A stretch of 64,000 bases of DNA from Boswellia sacra (Eukaryota; Streptophyta; Magnoliopsida; Sapindales; Burseraceae): assembly GCA_013180625.2 (NCBI GenBank), contig SNVD02013627.1, positions 372,001 to 436,000 on the forward strand, written 5' to 3'. The notes under the pieces were generated by a model that did not search any database, had not been told where the DNA came from, and saw nothing but the letters and a program-made list of their open reading frames with translations. Below, in pieces: positions 1 to 12,118 of the stretch. A program made the translations under genes and the position numbers. The first letter of the stretch is position 1. Every line of letters begins with the position of its first letter.

Positions 1-1164
1 ATATCTGATAACTCAAGTACTGAAACACTTAAACAGGATCAGAGAACTGTAATTGATGCAATGAAGGTTAAGGTATCCACTAACAAAGTGCTCTCTGGAA
101 CCCGATCCCTAGCAATTGATCTAAATTCTCTTAAGAGCAAAAATTCTCTTGATGTGGTTAGGGGATTTCTTTCCACGTTTAGAAGCTCAGTCTTTTGCAA
201 TGGATCGAGCTACAAAATGTACAACAAAAGTCAGCCTGGTGGCAAGAGAAAGACTCTAGACTCTGAACATGATTCATCATCAAAGTCCCAAAATCAGACT
301 GATCAAAAGTCGTCTGAACAGAAAACCCGGCGAGCAAAGATCAAAAGGAATGAAAAAGAAAAATCAAGTACGACTAAATCCGAGGAAACTACAACACCAG
401 GATTGAAGACAAGAGAGGGGAAAACGGATGGGAAGGCAAAGTCAAATAAGCCTAAAGCTAAGCAAGCTGCAATGTTACCAGAAGTGAAGACAAGAGAGGA
501 GAAAATGAATGGGAAAGCAAAGTCAAATGAGCCCAAACCCAAGCAAGCTGCAAGGGCACAAGATAAGAAGAGAACAAATAAGGAAACAGATGGCAAAGCA
601 GCACAGGATACAGTTGCAAACGATAAGAAAGCTGGTGGAAAAGTATCTCCTGCAACCCTCTTTGCAACTTTTGGCCCAGGATCGACTTTACCTTCAAAAG
701 ATGATCTTATAGAAATATACAGCAAGTTTGGATCTTTGAATGAACAAGAAACAGATATGTTCTACACCAATCATCGTGCCCGCATTGTCTTTTTAAGGAG
801 CTCTGATGCCGAAGATGCACTAAACAGTTCTCGATCAGCTAGTCCCTTTATTGGAGGATGTAATGTTAAATTCAGGCTCCAGTCTTTGTCACCTTCCAAG
901 ATGCGGAAACTTCAGGAGATATCAAATGCAAAGCCTCCTTCAGGTAAGAAGGGAAGCAAAACGCCGGAAAAGGGGTCTGCTTCAAAATCATCGGTAAATG
1001 AGGCATCACCATTTGACTACATGAGGCAGAAACTGGAGACGATTGCATCAGTGTTGGAGAATTCTGGTAGAAAGATGTCCAAAGATTTGAAGTCCAAATT
1101 GGAGGGCGAGGTGAATGACCTCTTGGAGAAGGTAAACAATGTGGCAGGGTGTTCTTCAACTTAG
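1..1164 (+). CDS. PWWP-domain protein, C-terminal exon (5' end outside window)
   Basis: The frame is open from base 1 to the TAG at 1162-1164, so the methionine at 61 is internal and this is the last exon of a longer gene. The visible 387 residues start with a low-complexity, Lys/Glu/Ser-rich linker and end with a folded region at about residues 215-300 (PATLFATFGPGSTLP, later ARIVFLRSSDAEDAL). That region is the RRM-like module found at the C-terminus of plant PWWP-domain (PDP-type) proteins. The PWWP domain would lie in upstream exons that are not present. In Arabidopsis such proteins bind chromatin and act with the PRC2/FVE network; that role is inferred from the family. The linker holds two near-identical 27-residue units (81-bp period, from about 406 and 487). 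A coiled, charged tail (about 340-380) closes the protein. Family assignment is fairly sure; orthology is not. Confidence 0.8.
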   Translation: MSDNSSTETLKQDQRTVIDAMKVKVSTNKVLSGTRSLAIDLNSLKSKNSLDVVRGFLSTFRSSVFCNGSSYKMYNKSQPGGKRKTLDSEHDSSSKSQNQTDQKSSEQKTRRAKIKRNEKEKSSTTKSEETTTPGLKTREGKTDGKAKSNKPKAKQAAMLPEVKTREEKMNGKAKSNEPKPKQAARAQDKKRTNKETDGKAAQDTVANDKKAGGKVSPATLFATFGPGSTLPSKDDLIEIYSKFGSLNEQETDMFYTNHRARIVFLRSSDAEDALNSSRSASPFIGGCNVKFRLQSLSPSKMRKLQEISNAKPPSGKKGSKTPEKGSASKSSVNEASPFDYMRQKLETIASVLENSGRKMSKDLKSKLEGEVNDLLEKVNNVAGCSST

Positions 1165-2195
1165 GTCTGTGGTGAAAGCAAGATAATATGCAGCTCTTTA
1201 ATTCTGCAGACTATCATTTACTTTACATAAACACTGATCAACGTATAGGTGTAGGGATGATATATTACTTATCTCTACTTTGTTGTATGAATGTAGGAGT
1301 AAGCTTACAATATTCTCATTTGTGCAGAAGTTAATGTGGTATAGAAGGCTTGCCTTTTTTTTTTTTTTTTGTGTCACTGCTGCACATGGTTATCTTATCC
1401 ATGTGGACTTGACATTTTAGTGTTTTCGTCTTTGCTATTTAGTGATTTCTAATATGACGTTAATTGCGTACATAGCCAAAGATGAAGAGGGTGTACTGAA
1501 ATTTAATCAAATTCTTTTTAATTTTTAATTATTCATCTAAGTGATGGATTAAGAGTTCCTCACTCCTAAAACATTCCAAGTTGATGAGATCATACGATTT
1601 GGTCTACGAAATTTCATATAAATGGGGTGATTCATCGGTCGATATAATCCGACTAGTGGAGCACTAACTATTCTCAAAGTTTAGTTTTTCAGAGTTGCAC
1701 TTTACCATTTTAATAAAAACTGGAAGTGTGTCAATCTTTTAAAAGTTTGTTTTGCTTATGGATAATGTAGAGAAATTCCAAATCCTTAAAAAGAAAAAAG
1801 AAAAAAAGAAAGCCCCTCAATTTCCAGGCAAGTAGAACCATAATTCCCAAATCAACAGGAAGCCTCAATCCCTAGGCCAAGAAAAAACCAATTCTACTAA
1901 GATGAATCAGATTTAATTTATGTTGGTTTGATCGATTTCTTGTAGTTTTGGATGCTGTGTGTGGTGCTTGTGTTTGTTGTTTCGTCTTTTTGCCGTGTTT
2001 TGGTGGTCAATTGGTGATTTTGGTGGTTGTTTGTGGTAGTATTGGTGGTTGTTTTATGGCGGTTTCGCTTGGTTTGATGGTGGTGCTTCACCGGCCATGG
2101 CTATAGCCAATCGCACGGTTGGCCGCAATCTAGCTACAGGTTTGCCATGATGGATGGTGGATTCAATGCCACTGCAGGGTTTCTTATTTTTCGGT
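1165..2195. other. 3' flank of the PWWP gene, no gene seen
   Basis: The stretch begins with the 3' UTR of the PWWP gene and becomes AT-rich. A T-run lies near 1356-1370. From about 1930 to 2090 the + strand is strongly G/T-biased with repeated GGTGGTT-like words. I see no open frame with protein character and no RNA gene. Confidence 0.5.
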
Positions 2196-2450
2196 TATAA
2201 ATTAGAGTAATATTATTTTTATAAACTACTTATATAAATTTATTTATATAAATTGATATAATTTATTTATACAAACTAACATGATATAATACGATTTGAT
2301 AAATAAATATAATGATTGAATAAATATATGTTAATAATAAATAAAATTAATTAAAATAGTTAATATAGTAATCATATAAGTATGTCACATCAGTTTATAT
2401 AGATGAATTTATATAAATAATTTGAAAGAGTAACATCATTCTATAAATAA
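2196..2450. repeat. MITE-like inverted-repeat element
   Basis: The left arm (about 2196-2260) and the reverse complement of the right arm (about 2385-2450) share the core ACTTATATAAATTTATTT-like sequence with modest divergence. This gives an imperfect foldback of about 255 bp with no coding capacity. The outline fits an old MITE. Exact ends and target duplication could not be fixed. Confidence 0.45.
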
Positions 2451-2624
2451 TGTTAGCCTTATAAATTTTTTTGTACAAACTCTTATATATAGATTAATGT
2501 GTCATCAGATAATTAAAGTAATAAATATATAAAATTTATTTATTTAATGAAAGATGATGATATGTGAATAAATAAATAATATTACCTAATTTTGTATATA
2601 GGATTTGTAAGAATAGTACTATCC
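2449..2624. repeat. Second MITE, same family as the copy near 55.65 kb
   Basis: It abuts the previous foldback. Its left end (AGCCTTATAAATTTTTTTG) and the reverse complement of its right end (TACTATTCTTACAAATCC) resemble each other. Its interior words, a TCATCA stretch followed by AATTAAAG and then AATTTATTTATTTAATGA, recur in the same order at 55655-55760, so the two loci look like one short MITE family. Confidence 0.45.
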
Positions 2625-4627
2625 TTCGGTTATTAATCAATCGGAACCCTTTCAAAATATCTGTGCAATTCCAATCTGACGATAAGCCAAATCTTTAGTG
2701 ATATTACCCTTATATATATTATTCATTATTGGTTCTAAAATTATTTAATAACTTGTTTCAAAAATTATTCTAAATGAGGACAATTAAAATTTATCAAAAT
2801 ACTAAAAAGTTATTTCATTACTTTTACATTGATCAAGTTGAGAAAACCAAGACTTCTTTAGTTTACTAATATTAGAGATATTAAATGGTTGAGAATCTGA
2901 TTTTCTTTTTATTTTTAATTTAAACCAAACAAACGAGAGGTAAGGCTATTTAAACCCAAAAACCATTTTCAAAACTTCATTCTTAAGTATGCCCAATATT
3001 TAGCATTTAAAAAAAAAAAGTCCGTTTGATAATGAATGTGGTACTTTTGTTTTCAAAATTTCATAAGAGGTCTGTTTACATGTTCTAAAAATTAAATTGT
3101 GTAAAAATATATTTGGTTATATGTATTTTGTGTTTTTATTTGATAACAAATGATAGTTGAAAAAAATTAAAAATATATACTGTTTCATTTTCAAATATTA
3201 TAAAATTATTAAAATATAATATTCAATGACTACAATTATTTATTTTAAAATTTTTACTTAAAATCAAAAATGAAAAAAGAAAAATAATGTAAAATAAAAA
3301 AATTGACAGGGGAGAAAACATAAAAAGGTTATTTTCATTTTCACAGAGAATGGTGCATTATAAGTACTATAACTTTGTTATACATTTTTTTTGTGTTTTT
3401 AAGTAAAAACATGTTAGCAAACAATTATTTCACATTATGTAATGAACTCATTTCAAAACAAAAACAAGTAAAACACTAAAAAAGGGAAACCAAATGGTTT
3501 TTTAGATTTTTTTTTCTCTAAATTCTGAATTATAATACATACAACCAATAAAATATTTGATTAACTATATTGATATTTGATTAGATGAAAATACAGTATT
3601 TTTTTTTTTAAAAATTAGGATCTATACGATTTATTAGTGAAAAATATCTACCACTTATTAATTTTTAATAAAAATTTTATCTTAATAATACTTTTGTGTA
3701 ATTGTGAAAATAAATTTTTAAGTACTAAAATTAATATTTACAGGTAATTATAAGCACGAATATTTAATCATTCCAGTTTAAAAATAAAAAATAAATTAGA
3801 ATGTATTAGAGGAAGTGGGGGAGAGGGGGGTGGGGTTGTAGGGGGCTGCGCTTCCTGGTTAAAGAAAACTTTTAGTGGTTCATATAATCCCCACCCCGTA
3901 ACAAATAAGGTTCCAATTCTATTTCTACCAATATTGACATAACAGCCGTGATAGCCAATATGGTTTAAAGATTTGTATATCATTGGTTTTATATTTGAAC
4001 TAAGGACACTTTGTGTTGGAAAGAACCTATTAATAGGATGTTGAAGATTTCATGCTTCACCCAACGAGCAACGCACGAGATAATCACGTGAAATCCTGTG
4101 TTTATATCGAGCCTCAATTTTTCTGTATCAGACCTTCAATGCTACGGATCAAGAAAGACGAGAAGCTGAACATCAGGTCATGGATCAGAACTGGCCTACC
4201 AAAAACTTAGTCCACAACCTGATAACCCCACATGATTAACTAAATTTGGATTAATATAACAAAATAAAAACACTCAAAACACACAACATTAATTCACATC
4301 AAGAGTGGATATGTCATCTTAAATGATGAAGAGAATAAAACTCTCTTTCACCTTCCTCAAAGCCCAGAACATATATGCCTACCTAGATCGCATTAGACAA
4401 CAATTAAACGCAGAATTTACAAAGGGTTTCACTAGGAGTTAAGCCGATCGGAACTCCAGGGCAAGCCCATTACAGAGTGTTAAAATCATATTCATCCACA
4501 AAATACACAATTATTTTCAACAATTAATACCAAAGTGGCTTCAATCAGTACATTTACCAGTTTCAAACCGATGATTTGCTGTTGATAGGCTATTAACAAG
4601 ATGACAGAAATCAAAAGAAATACGAGT
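2625..4627. other. Intergenic and 3' UTR of the stress protein gene
   Basis: The DNA is AT-rich with many homopolymer runs. A C-rich block on the minus strand lies around 3805-3850. From about 4010 to 4240 the composition is more balanced and resembles a transposon or LTR scrap, but I could not assign it. The last few hundred bases should be 3' UTR of the minus-strand universal stress protein gene. No coding sequence is seen. Confidence 0.4.
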
Positions 4628-7380
4628 TCAGTCATCGACAGGGTCCTGTGGAGTTTCGTCAGCTTTGCGTTTAATAGTGATAACAGGACACTCAGCATGC
4701 TTCACGCAGAATTCACTAACAGTACCAACAAAAACTCTGCAAAACAAATAACAACGATAAATTCCTACAAACTGCAAATGATGACTCTGTCTATCACGAA
4801 ATTAGCCATAATTATTGCCCTAAACCTGTGGGCAATTACATGAAACAATAAAATATAAGTTGCTTGAATCTGGTTCAAGGACTTAATCAAAAGTTCACAT
4901 TGGAGCAGCAGAAAAAACCGTTTTAAAGTGTTTACTTCAATTTTAAGTAAAGTTCTTTATAAATATAAATAAATCTTCAACTGTATAAATGGTTTTGTTA
5001 ATGAAACAAAAAAGATGTATCTAATTAAGAAAATATAATGACTACTACCTCGCAAAATTTACATTGAAATATGAGGAAATTATCAGTTGGAGGGGGCTGT
5101 TTTGATTTTTAGAAATGCCCTTTTTTTTTTTATGGCCTAAACAAATTCAACATTCAAGTACGAAAAATATCCTTTCAAATAAGTAGTTAGCAATGTTAAT
5201 AGAGAGCAATCATAAGATTTGTCGAGAAGACGAGGGTGTATTTCAACACCTACTAGTTACCTTATTTCGAAGAATATTTTTGTCTCTGAAGGTTCAATTT
5301 GATCAGGCAATAAAAATAATTAGGGTTTTGTTAAAAAAAAAATAATAAAGTATCCAGGTGGAAAGCATAAGATATTGCTACACTGAAAGCACTTTCATAT
5401 CGTTTCTAGTTTTCAACTGATTTCCATCCCATTTGTAATGTGAATTAATATTAACTTTTGGGATGAATATCTGAACTTAAGAAATCAATACAATTCCACA
5501 CTAAAAGCAAATCTAAATTTTGAAATATAAAAAAATTAAAGATAACGAAGGAAATAGTAACCTACACAAAATCAAATCAAGCAATTATTACAAAGTAAAT
5601 TCAACAACCGATATGAACAACAAATATATACAAGATGTAAATAGTCTCCTAGAGAGGGCACTACTTGAAAAGGGAATAGAAAACTAGATAAGGTGACACA
5701 TGTGAGTCAAAGTCATCTTGGCAAATTAATGAACAGTGATAAAGATGAGCGAGGGCTAACTATTCTGTATTCACAGAAAATATCTATGTCATAAGAAGCT
5801 GGGCTAAATATGCATATATCAGAGATCTAGTCTGGACTACAACCCGACATAGGTTTTTAATCAATCCATCCATAATCTGGTAGTTTTAAGAGGATGGAAT
5901 AAAAGAATTTTAGTCCTCTGATTTCAGTATTGGTATAAGTTCATGCAAGAAGTGAAAACAATTTTATAGAATGGGCATCTTGACGAGCACATTGAATAGG
6001 CATACCTCTGAAAGGGGCCCAGTCCCCGACTTCCCACTACCAGAAAATCTGGCCTGACTCGTATCACCTCACGACAGATAACTTCTTTGGGATCCCCCTT
6101 CTTTATCCATGCTTCACAAGAAACCTAGAAATAGTCAAATAAATACACAATAAATACGCAATGAAAGAATGGAAATCAAGACAATGAAAATGGAAAAACT
6201 TCAAATTGTCCCATAGATCTTCTTAATAATGCAGGTAAGAGAGAATGTGCGTGCACATGTGTGCTAGAGCCAGGGTAATGATCAAAGAAACGAAAAAATT
6301 ATTTACCCCAATCTCATGACATCGTTTGACAAAATACTCCAGTAGATGAAGCCCTCTTATTCTGTCCCTGTTCTGTGCATCTTGGAAATCCTCAGGAGAT
6401 GCATATATACTATCCATATCATCAAAGCCTAGCCAAAATATGTTATAATCAGCCATTGTCAAACAATATTCTTAATATTTATGCAGAACATCATCAAATC
6501 AAAATCAACTGTATAACGTGTCTTGACAATATGAAGAAAAAGCATTCTATAAGAAAAATGATAAAATCAAAGAAATAGAAAGTACCATCAATACAAACAA
6601 ATGAACACAGACATAGATACATAAAGCATATCCACATTGTAAGGTTGTCTTTCTAACTAAAATTTCTCCTTGTGTACACAGACAAAAACGTATAATTACA
6701 GGTAAACATTGGAAAATAAATCAACAAACCACTCAAAATAACAAGAATACAGGCGAGTGATCAACTTTTAAAGCTATAGAATACTTCTTTTTCTTTTCTT
6801 TTTTTTAATAAATCTTGTAAAAGAACAAGAACTTATACAAAATAATTCACCAATCGTTCCAATTTTATAAGAAAATCACATAATGACAAGATCTATCACA
6901 TTTTAATTACTCCTTTCTGTCTTTCCTCCATTTTCTGAGCAGCCAAGCAGGCCACATCCGTCCAAGCGTTGATACATCAAATTAAAACTGAAGATTGTCC
7001 TCTTGTCCATCCATCACTCATTCTAACAACTTTTACAGGTTCATTTTCACGCAGTTGATTCGATTTCACGCACATTTTAGATTCACAAACCCTAACAGCA
7101 AGAAACGAAAGTGCATATTATAGATTAAGACAAGAGAGTGATTGAGATAGAGAGAGAGATATACAAACAGCTAGAGAGAGAGAGAGAGAGAGAGAGAACC
7201 GTCTTCGTCGGGGACTTGGACGTGCAGGAAGAGAAGCTTGAAACCGGCAGTGTTGGAGCGAATGATCTTCTGAACCGTCCACTCGAAAGCTCCTTTGCTA
7301 CTTATCGACGGGTGCGGATAACCTTTGATCGTTGACTCGCTCACTCCCACCATTACGCGAGTCGGCTCCGGGCTCTCCAT
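4628..7380 (-). CDS. Universal stress protein (USP) family protein, four exons
   Basis: The gene joins as complement 7200-7380, 6307-6428, 6006-6124 and 4628-4736. All junctions are GT-AG, the phases agree, and the product is 176 residues, normal for single-domain plant USPs. It starts MESPEPTRVMVGVSES. Exon 2 gives the plant-USP signature DDMDSIYASPEDF and LLEYFVKRCHEIG. Exons 3 and 4 together give the ATP-binding pattern G-2x-G-9x-G-[S/T] (GSRG, then VFVGTVSEF), so this copy should bind ATP. It ends VITIKRKADETPQDPVDD. These are soluble Rossmann-like alpha/beta proteins linked to abiotic stress, often phosphorylated; the exact role here is unknown. Intron 1 begins directly with a CT microsatellite. 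Introns 2 and 3 are short and long (about 180 bp and 1.27 kb). The ORF looks intact. Confidence 0.9.
7171..7198. repeat. GA/CT microsatellite at the intron 1 donor
   Basis: A GA dinucleotide run on the + strand reads as a pyrimidine CT tract on the gene strand. It starts two bases after the donor GT of intron 1 of the stress protein gene, making the donor GTTCTCTC. A second shorter GA run lies at about 7147-7159. Confidence 0.75.
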
Positions 7381-9037
7381 CTTAACACACGCTTTTTAGT
7401 AACTGCAACTCACCTCAGACCACACTCTTTCTTTGCCGCGACAGTTTCTCTTGCTACTTGAATGTTCACGAAGGAGGACTCAGTTTCTACGCTTTTCCAT
7501 TTCAGGGCCTACTAGTAGATCACCACATGCCTCATGAGCCCCTATCATTTGAAAAATACTCAGAAACACCCTTAATCACCTCGATATTGACATGATATTC
7601 TTCATTGCAAGCCATCAATTTTAACTAAAACTATAAAACTATCGATTTATCAAGTAGAGACGTGGCATCTTAATTTTTTTAGATAGTGATTATTTTTCAA
7701 CAATATCCTATAATTTTTTTATTTTTCATAATTTTACTAATTTTACGGCATCCCTTGAATTCTTTCATGACCCTTAATTTCATTGTATTGTCTTGAGTTA
7801 ATTTTATCATCCACTTACTATCATCTATTTAACCAAGAGTATTAAATTCGTGGTTATGAATATTTTGTTATATTGGATGCATTTTGAAATTCGGTCTTCT
7901 CGAAGCCTCTCAAACATGAAGTCTATAATCTCTGGATTGCTGGTCTAGAGCAGTCTCTTATTGCAAGTTGGATTTGATTTGGATGCAAAAGTTGCTCCTT
8001 GTGCATATGTAACGCCATCAAAAATTTACATATCACAACTTTAAAATCAAAGAGTTTTTTTTTTTTTTTTTTAAATTCCTTTAGATTAAAATGAATGCAG
8101 AAGGCTTCTTCAAATGGATCCAAAAGAATCCAAGTTCTGGTCATGTATTCGTACAAGGCTGGCAAAACCCTGGCCCTATAAGCATTGGCAAGCATATACA
8201 AGAAGAAAAATCATCCATTATGACTGGGTGTGGGTGTAATCTTAATGATTTGGGAGCTCTGATGTTTAATAACTACTCGGTCAGTAGTATCTCATTGACA
8301 TTGGACTGTCACGTTTTTTATTTTATTTATTTTTCACACTTCTCTTGATTACTGTTTACATAATCTTTTTTTTTTTTTCATTTCTTTTTTGATATCATAA
8401 AGATTCGTTTGAAAAAATTTCTGCCCGATCCTTACAAATGTTTCCATCCCGCGGCCCCGCCTGGTATCAAGTCAGGCTAGGCCCTGAATCTCACCCTGAA
8501 AATGTTGCTCTGCAATTTCCAATGCAAAGTCACTCTTATCGATCTAACAACCTTTGTGGTCTTTTCCAAAATTTTCAGTGTCCAGAGAACGAAAGCCTCT
8601 TGATTGACCTTCTATATATCCGATCCAGGCAGCAATGCAGCATGAGCATGAGCATGCTGTTTCTTTCAGTTTAATCGGGTTAAATTAAGGCTTTTAACCT
8701 GAAGTAAAAACAAAGAGAAATGAAAATGAAACTTAACCAATGTAATGTAATGCAATTTCTCAAAATGGTAATTTTGCTTTCTGGAAAAACAAAATTTTCA
8801 CAGCAGAAAAGAGTGAATCCTTCTCTTATGTATCAGAACAGAAACTGAATTTTTAAAATCATTTTCTTTTTAACAATTTCCATGAATCACTGTGAACAAG
8901 CATGGAACGACCCCAAGCTTACATTGGACTGTAAATTATAGACTTACCATTCGAACCCTAAAAAGGGTAAAAATTTGAGGGTTCACAGTTCACAGTCCAA
9001 AACAACAAACAACGATCTACATCACATAATTTCTTCC
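7381..9037. other. Intergenic, promoter side of the stress protein gene
   Basis: The first few hundred bases are the 5' UTR and promoter of the minus-strand USP gene. The rest has several short open frames, none with recognisable protein character. Poly-T runs sit at 8056-8072 and 8368-8379. The end of this stretch is the 3' UTR of the cysteine-rich gene. I see no further gene. Confidence 0.5.
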
Positions 9038-9568
9038 CTAATTGCCCTTATCTTGAGATTGAATTCCAGTGAAGGAAGTCCTTCCAAAGCCCAAATGACC
9101 AAGCTGGTACAACTCTAACCAAACCCTCTCAGCCTCAGACCTCGCGCTAACACTCCCGCCCATTTGCTCTTGATCATCATCATCAAGAAACTTAGCTGAT
9201 GCAATTTCCAAGATTTCATCTTTTAATACTTTTTTCAAACTTCCATCCCTTTCCAACACAAACCCATATGCACCTTCAACTTTCTTGCATTTTCTCTTCT
9301 TTTTCCCCCTCCCCAGACACTTCCTCCCTACCATGTAAGGAACCTTGACAAAAGCAAGAGTCAGAATATTCAACACGGCACATGGGCAGCAACAGAGGGC
9401 CACACAGTCAGCTACCAACCCAGTTGTGCATGATTGACAATACTTGCCTGAGCACTCTATAAAATCGCCTCCATCATCAATGGCGTACCTGCTCCTCGTT
9501 GTAGGTCCAACCTTGGGGCCTTCTTGGGTCCAATCTTTACTTGAACCTCGAGGCGGGTTCTTCTCCAT
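9038..9568 (-). CDS. Small cysteine-rich plant protein of unknown function, 176 aa
   Basis: A single open frame encodes 176 residues starting MEKNPPRGSSKDW. Residues about 39-90 are the conserved core: SGKYCQSCTTGL, then a hydrophobic cysteine cluster CVALCCCPCAVLNIL, then VKVPYMVGRKCLGRGKKKRK. A possible membrane-associated helix (about 56-78) is followed by a basic stretch. The C-terminal half is acidic and polar, ending in a conserved-looking LYQLGHLGFGRTSF. I recognise the core as a plant-specific uncharacterised family, but I know of no assigned function. Upstream, a perfect acceptor (TTTTTGCAG, exon starting near 9593) suggests a 5' UTR intron, which supports expression. The frame is intact and clearly richer in coding character than its surroundings. 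Confidence 0.8.
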   Translation of the reverse strand: MEKNPPRGSSKDWTQEGPKVGPTTRSRYAIDDGGDFIECSGKYCQSCTTGLVADCVALCCCPCAVLNILTLAFVKVPYMVGRKCLGRGKKKRKCKKVEGAYGFVLERDGSLKKVLKDEILEIASAKFLDDDDQEQMGGSVSARSEAERVWLELYQLGHLGFGRTSFTGIQSQDKGN

Positions 9569-12060
9569 TTGATGATGATCAGTAGTTTACGACCTGCAAA
9601 AACAATCAAACACTTCAACTCTCCGTATGTGAAACCTTCCAGTGCTAGCTTTGAACCATAAATTTCCCTTCTTGAAATGCTTTAATGTCATATGATACGT
9701 ATAGAAAAGAGAGTTCTCCATGCATTACAATAAAAAAACAGACAAAGACACGCGCATTACGAAATCTTTGCTTAACTTAACACAGTGTAGTAAACTAACA
9801 ACAAAGTTGTGATTAATTTTGCAAGGAAAATTAATCTTTGCATAAATGAAAAATTCAAAGATAATTCCCTAATTAGTTATATGCTTTTCCCTTCAATGGG
9901 AGATTACATTTTTGTTTGGTCTGGGAGATGGACTGATAAAGTGAAGATGGGCGCGTGGGGTGTGCTAGTCTAGGAAGCAAATAGATATATATGGTTGATT
10001 TTTATGAGCTCCCTGATTTAGCAGGCGACAACAAAGGGAAGGAGATGTGTAAAGAGGACAAATTTGCATATGCATTGGTATATGGTATAATGAATATGAA
10101 TATGCAAAGTGATGAGGACCTGGTGAGACTGAGAGGCGATTGATGGGATGTGATTTGTGCTGAAATAAGAGAGAAAATGGAAGCTGACTGAGACCAGACA
10201 CCCATTCACTAACCTAATTAATGTAAAAAACGCCTTAAATGGTTTCCCTAAATGATATCCTCACTTCATGTCTATTGCTGAATTTGGCTTTGCAACAATT
10301 CTTACACTGACCTGGACTTGTCATCAAGGACATATATATTGGCTTTTATTTCACTCTTTGGTACACATCCATCATGTTATATATTTATAAATATTCAAAC
10401 AAATAATTATAGATCTACCACTTTGGATTACTGGTTAGATTAGAGTTTGCATAAATATCGAGGTAACTTTCAGTCTGAGTCTTTTATCTCTAATGGGTGT
10501 GGATTGTTAATTTGTTCGAGGTTTCCTTCCTTATTTAGAAGAATAAATTAACGAATAAATAATCAAAGGTCTCATGGGGTCTGGCACTAAATTATTGGCA
10601 GGTGGTTAAAAAATTAATGATTTCCTCATAAATATTAAAATGGAGATGATACTGCTTCACATGGGACAGAGCAAAGTTATCTGCCATAGTTAATGCCCCA
10701 TGATGCAAAAGCTATTAATTCAAAGAACCTTATATTATTGACACTATTTATTGCTAAAAATTGACTAACATGATACTAAAATCTACTTGGAATCTACTTT
10801 TAAATTTTACCAAAAGCTGGTTCGACTATAACTTTTAAAGATTGATGCTGCCCCGCCCTATTCTTGTAGCTTGCCGAAGGCTATGGCTGTAGCAAAAAGA
10901 ATATCATTAATTTTCATGTCTATATGCTTTCGGCGTTTTATAACTTTGAATTAGACTTCTCCCAACCTATCAAATACAGTCAAGATGGAATCATAAACCA
11001 ATTAAGGAGATAAAAAGATGTGTTTGAAATCAAACCCATATGGATGGCCGCTTTAATAATTACTGAACAAATTTCCCAGATATTACGAGAACTTATGAAT
11101 AAATTTAGAGCTAAGTGAAGCCTTCCCCACAAAAATCTATAAAAGCAGTACTGGAATCCTTCACAAAAAGCCTACAAAACTTATGGCAAATTATTATAGT
11201 AGGAGTGGGATCCACAACAATTACACCAATGGGGTGCTTGTGGTGGGATCCAGACCATCAATATGTGTGTTATATAATCAAACACTCAACAGAAAACAAA
11301 GTCCTGCCACACAATACTAATAATTCTCTTTCTATTTCTGGACAGGCAATCTACCGAAATTGTAAAGTGAAAAAGAAACAATGTACATTATGCACTAATG
11401 TTGCAATGCAGTTAGCTAGAAGGAGATATTGAAGTGATAGCAAATGGAAAAGTTATTGAATCGTGGTTCATATCTGAAAGAGAAAAGAAAATTTTACCTT
11501 ATTAATTACCCCGGTGAAAAATAAAAACTGTTTAGTGAAATGCAGACGAGCAGGCACGCATGCATGCAGCTGCTGGCTTGATCTTCAGTACTTTGAATAT
11601 GGTTGTGAAATCTCTCTGAATGGCAAAGAAATGGTAATCCGATCTGATCTGAGAATGCCAATATGAAAGCTGTGCAGTAACAAGCTCTTTGTATGTCTAG
11701 CATCGCTCGCTAGCTGCAGCGAAAGGAATATTATGATCAGACTCTCTTTCTCTCTCTTTCTCTTTGTTTGTGGTCTGCGTATCAAAATTTTATTAATAAA
11801 AGTAACTGGTAAACCTGCTTTCTTAAAAACAACAAAGCGTTTGAATTCTTAATTGTAGTAAAAGAAAACTGAGAAGAGAAAATCAACTTAAAAAATTGTT
11901 GGGGGATAGAGAACTCAGAAGAGAAGTGGATGATATTCGTATATCTATATTTATATATATTATATAGTGCTTGATGAGTCCCGATGACAGCGAATATAGG
12001 AAATTGTCTCTATTCTTACAAGCTAATTTTCAACTTTCGATCTTGCTAATGCTATTGCAG
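9569..12060. other. Intergenic, probable promoter and 5' UTR intron of the cysteine-rich gene
   Basis: Close upstream lies the likely UTR intron. Three overlapping short frames at 9965-10209 on the minus strand look like chance ORFs. A CT-rich stretch at 11742-11770 and a small inverted repeat at 11933-11997 are the only local structures. I see no protein gene or confident RNA gene. Confidence 0.45.
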
Positions 12061-12090
12061 CAGTAGCAGCCTCACTTGGCGTGACTCACG

Positions 12091-12118
12091 CACGTGAGAG
12101 ACTAGGGTAATACACGTG
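12091..12118. promoter_or_regulatory. Pair of G-boxes
   Basis: Two CACGTG hexamers lie 22 bp apart (12091-12096 and 12113-12118), just after a TGACTCA word at 12082-12088. Such spacing is typical of bZIP/bHLH-bound light, ABA or stress promoters. No gene start can be tied to them, so function is uncertain. Confidence 0.35.

Noticed and set aside
8091..8674. Two short + strand ORFs between the stress protein and cysteine-rich genes
   Set aside because: No conserved motifs; the first overlaps a minus-strand ORF of similar length.
9965..10209. Three overlapping minus-strand ORFs of 63-78 codons
   Set aside because: Different frames of the same DNA, no conserved-looking composition, hydrophobic bias from T-rich sequence.
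11565..11585. Stretch resembling miR167 (about 16 of 21 positions)
   Set aside because: No complementary arm lies within hairpin distance, so no precursor can fold.
11933..11997. Hammerhead-ribozyme-like TTGATGAGTC with CGAAT and flanking inverted repeat ATATTCG/CGAATAT
   Set aside because: The required GAAA box is GAAT here and the stems do not form in the hammerhead order. Probably chance.
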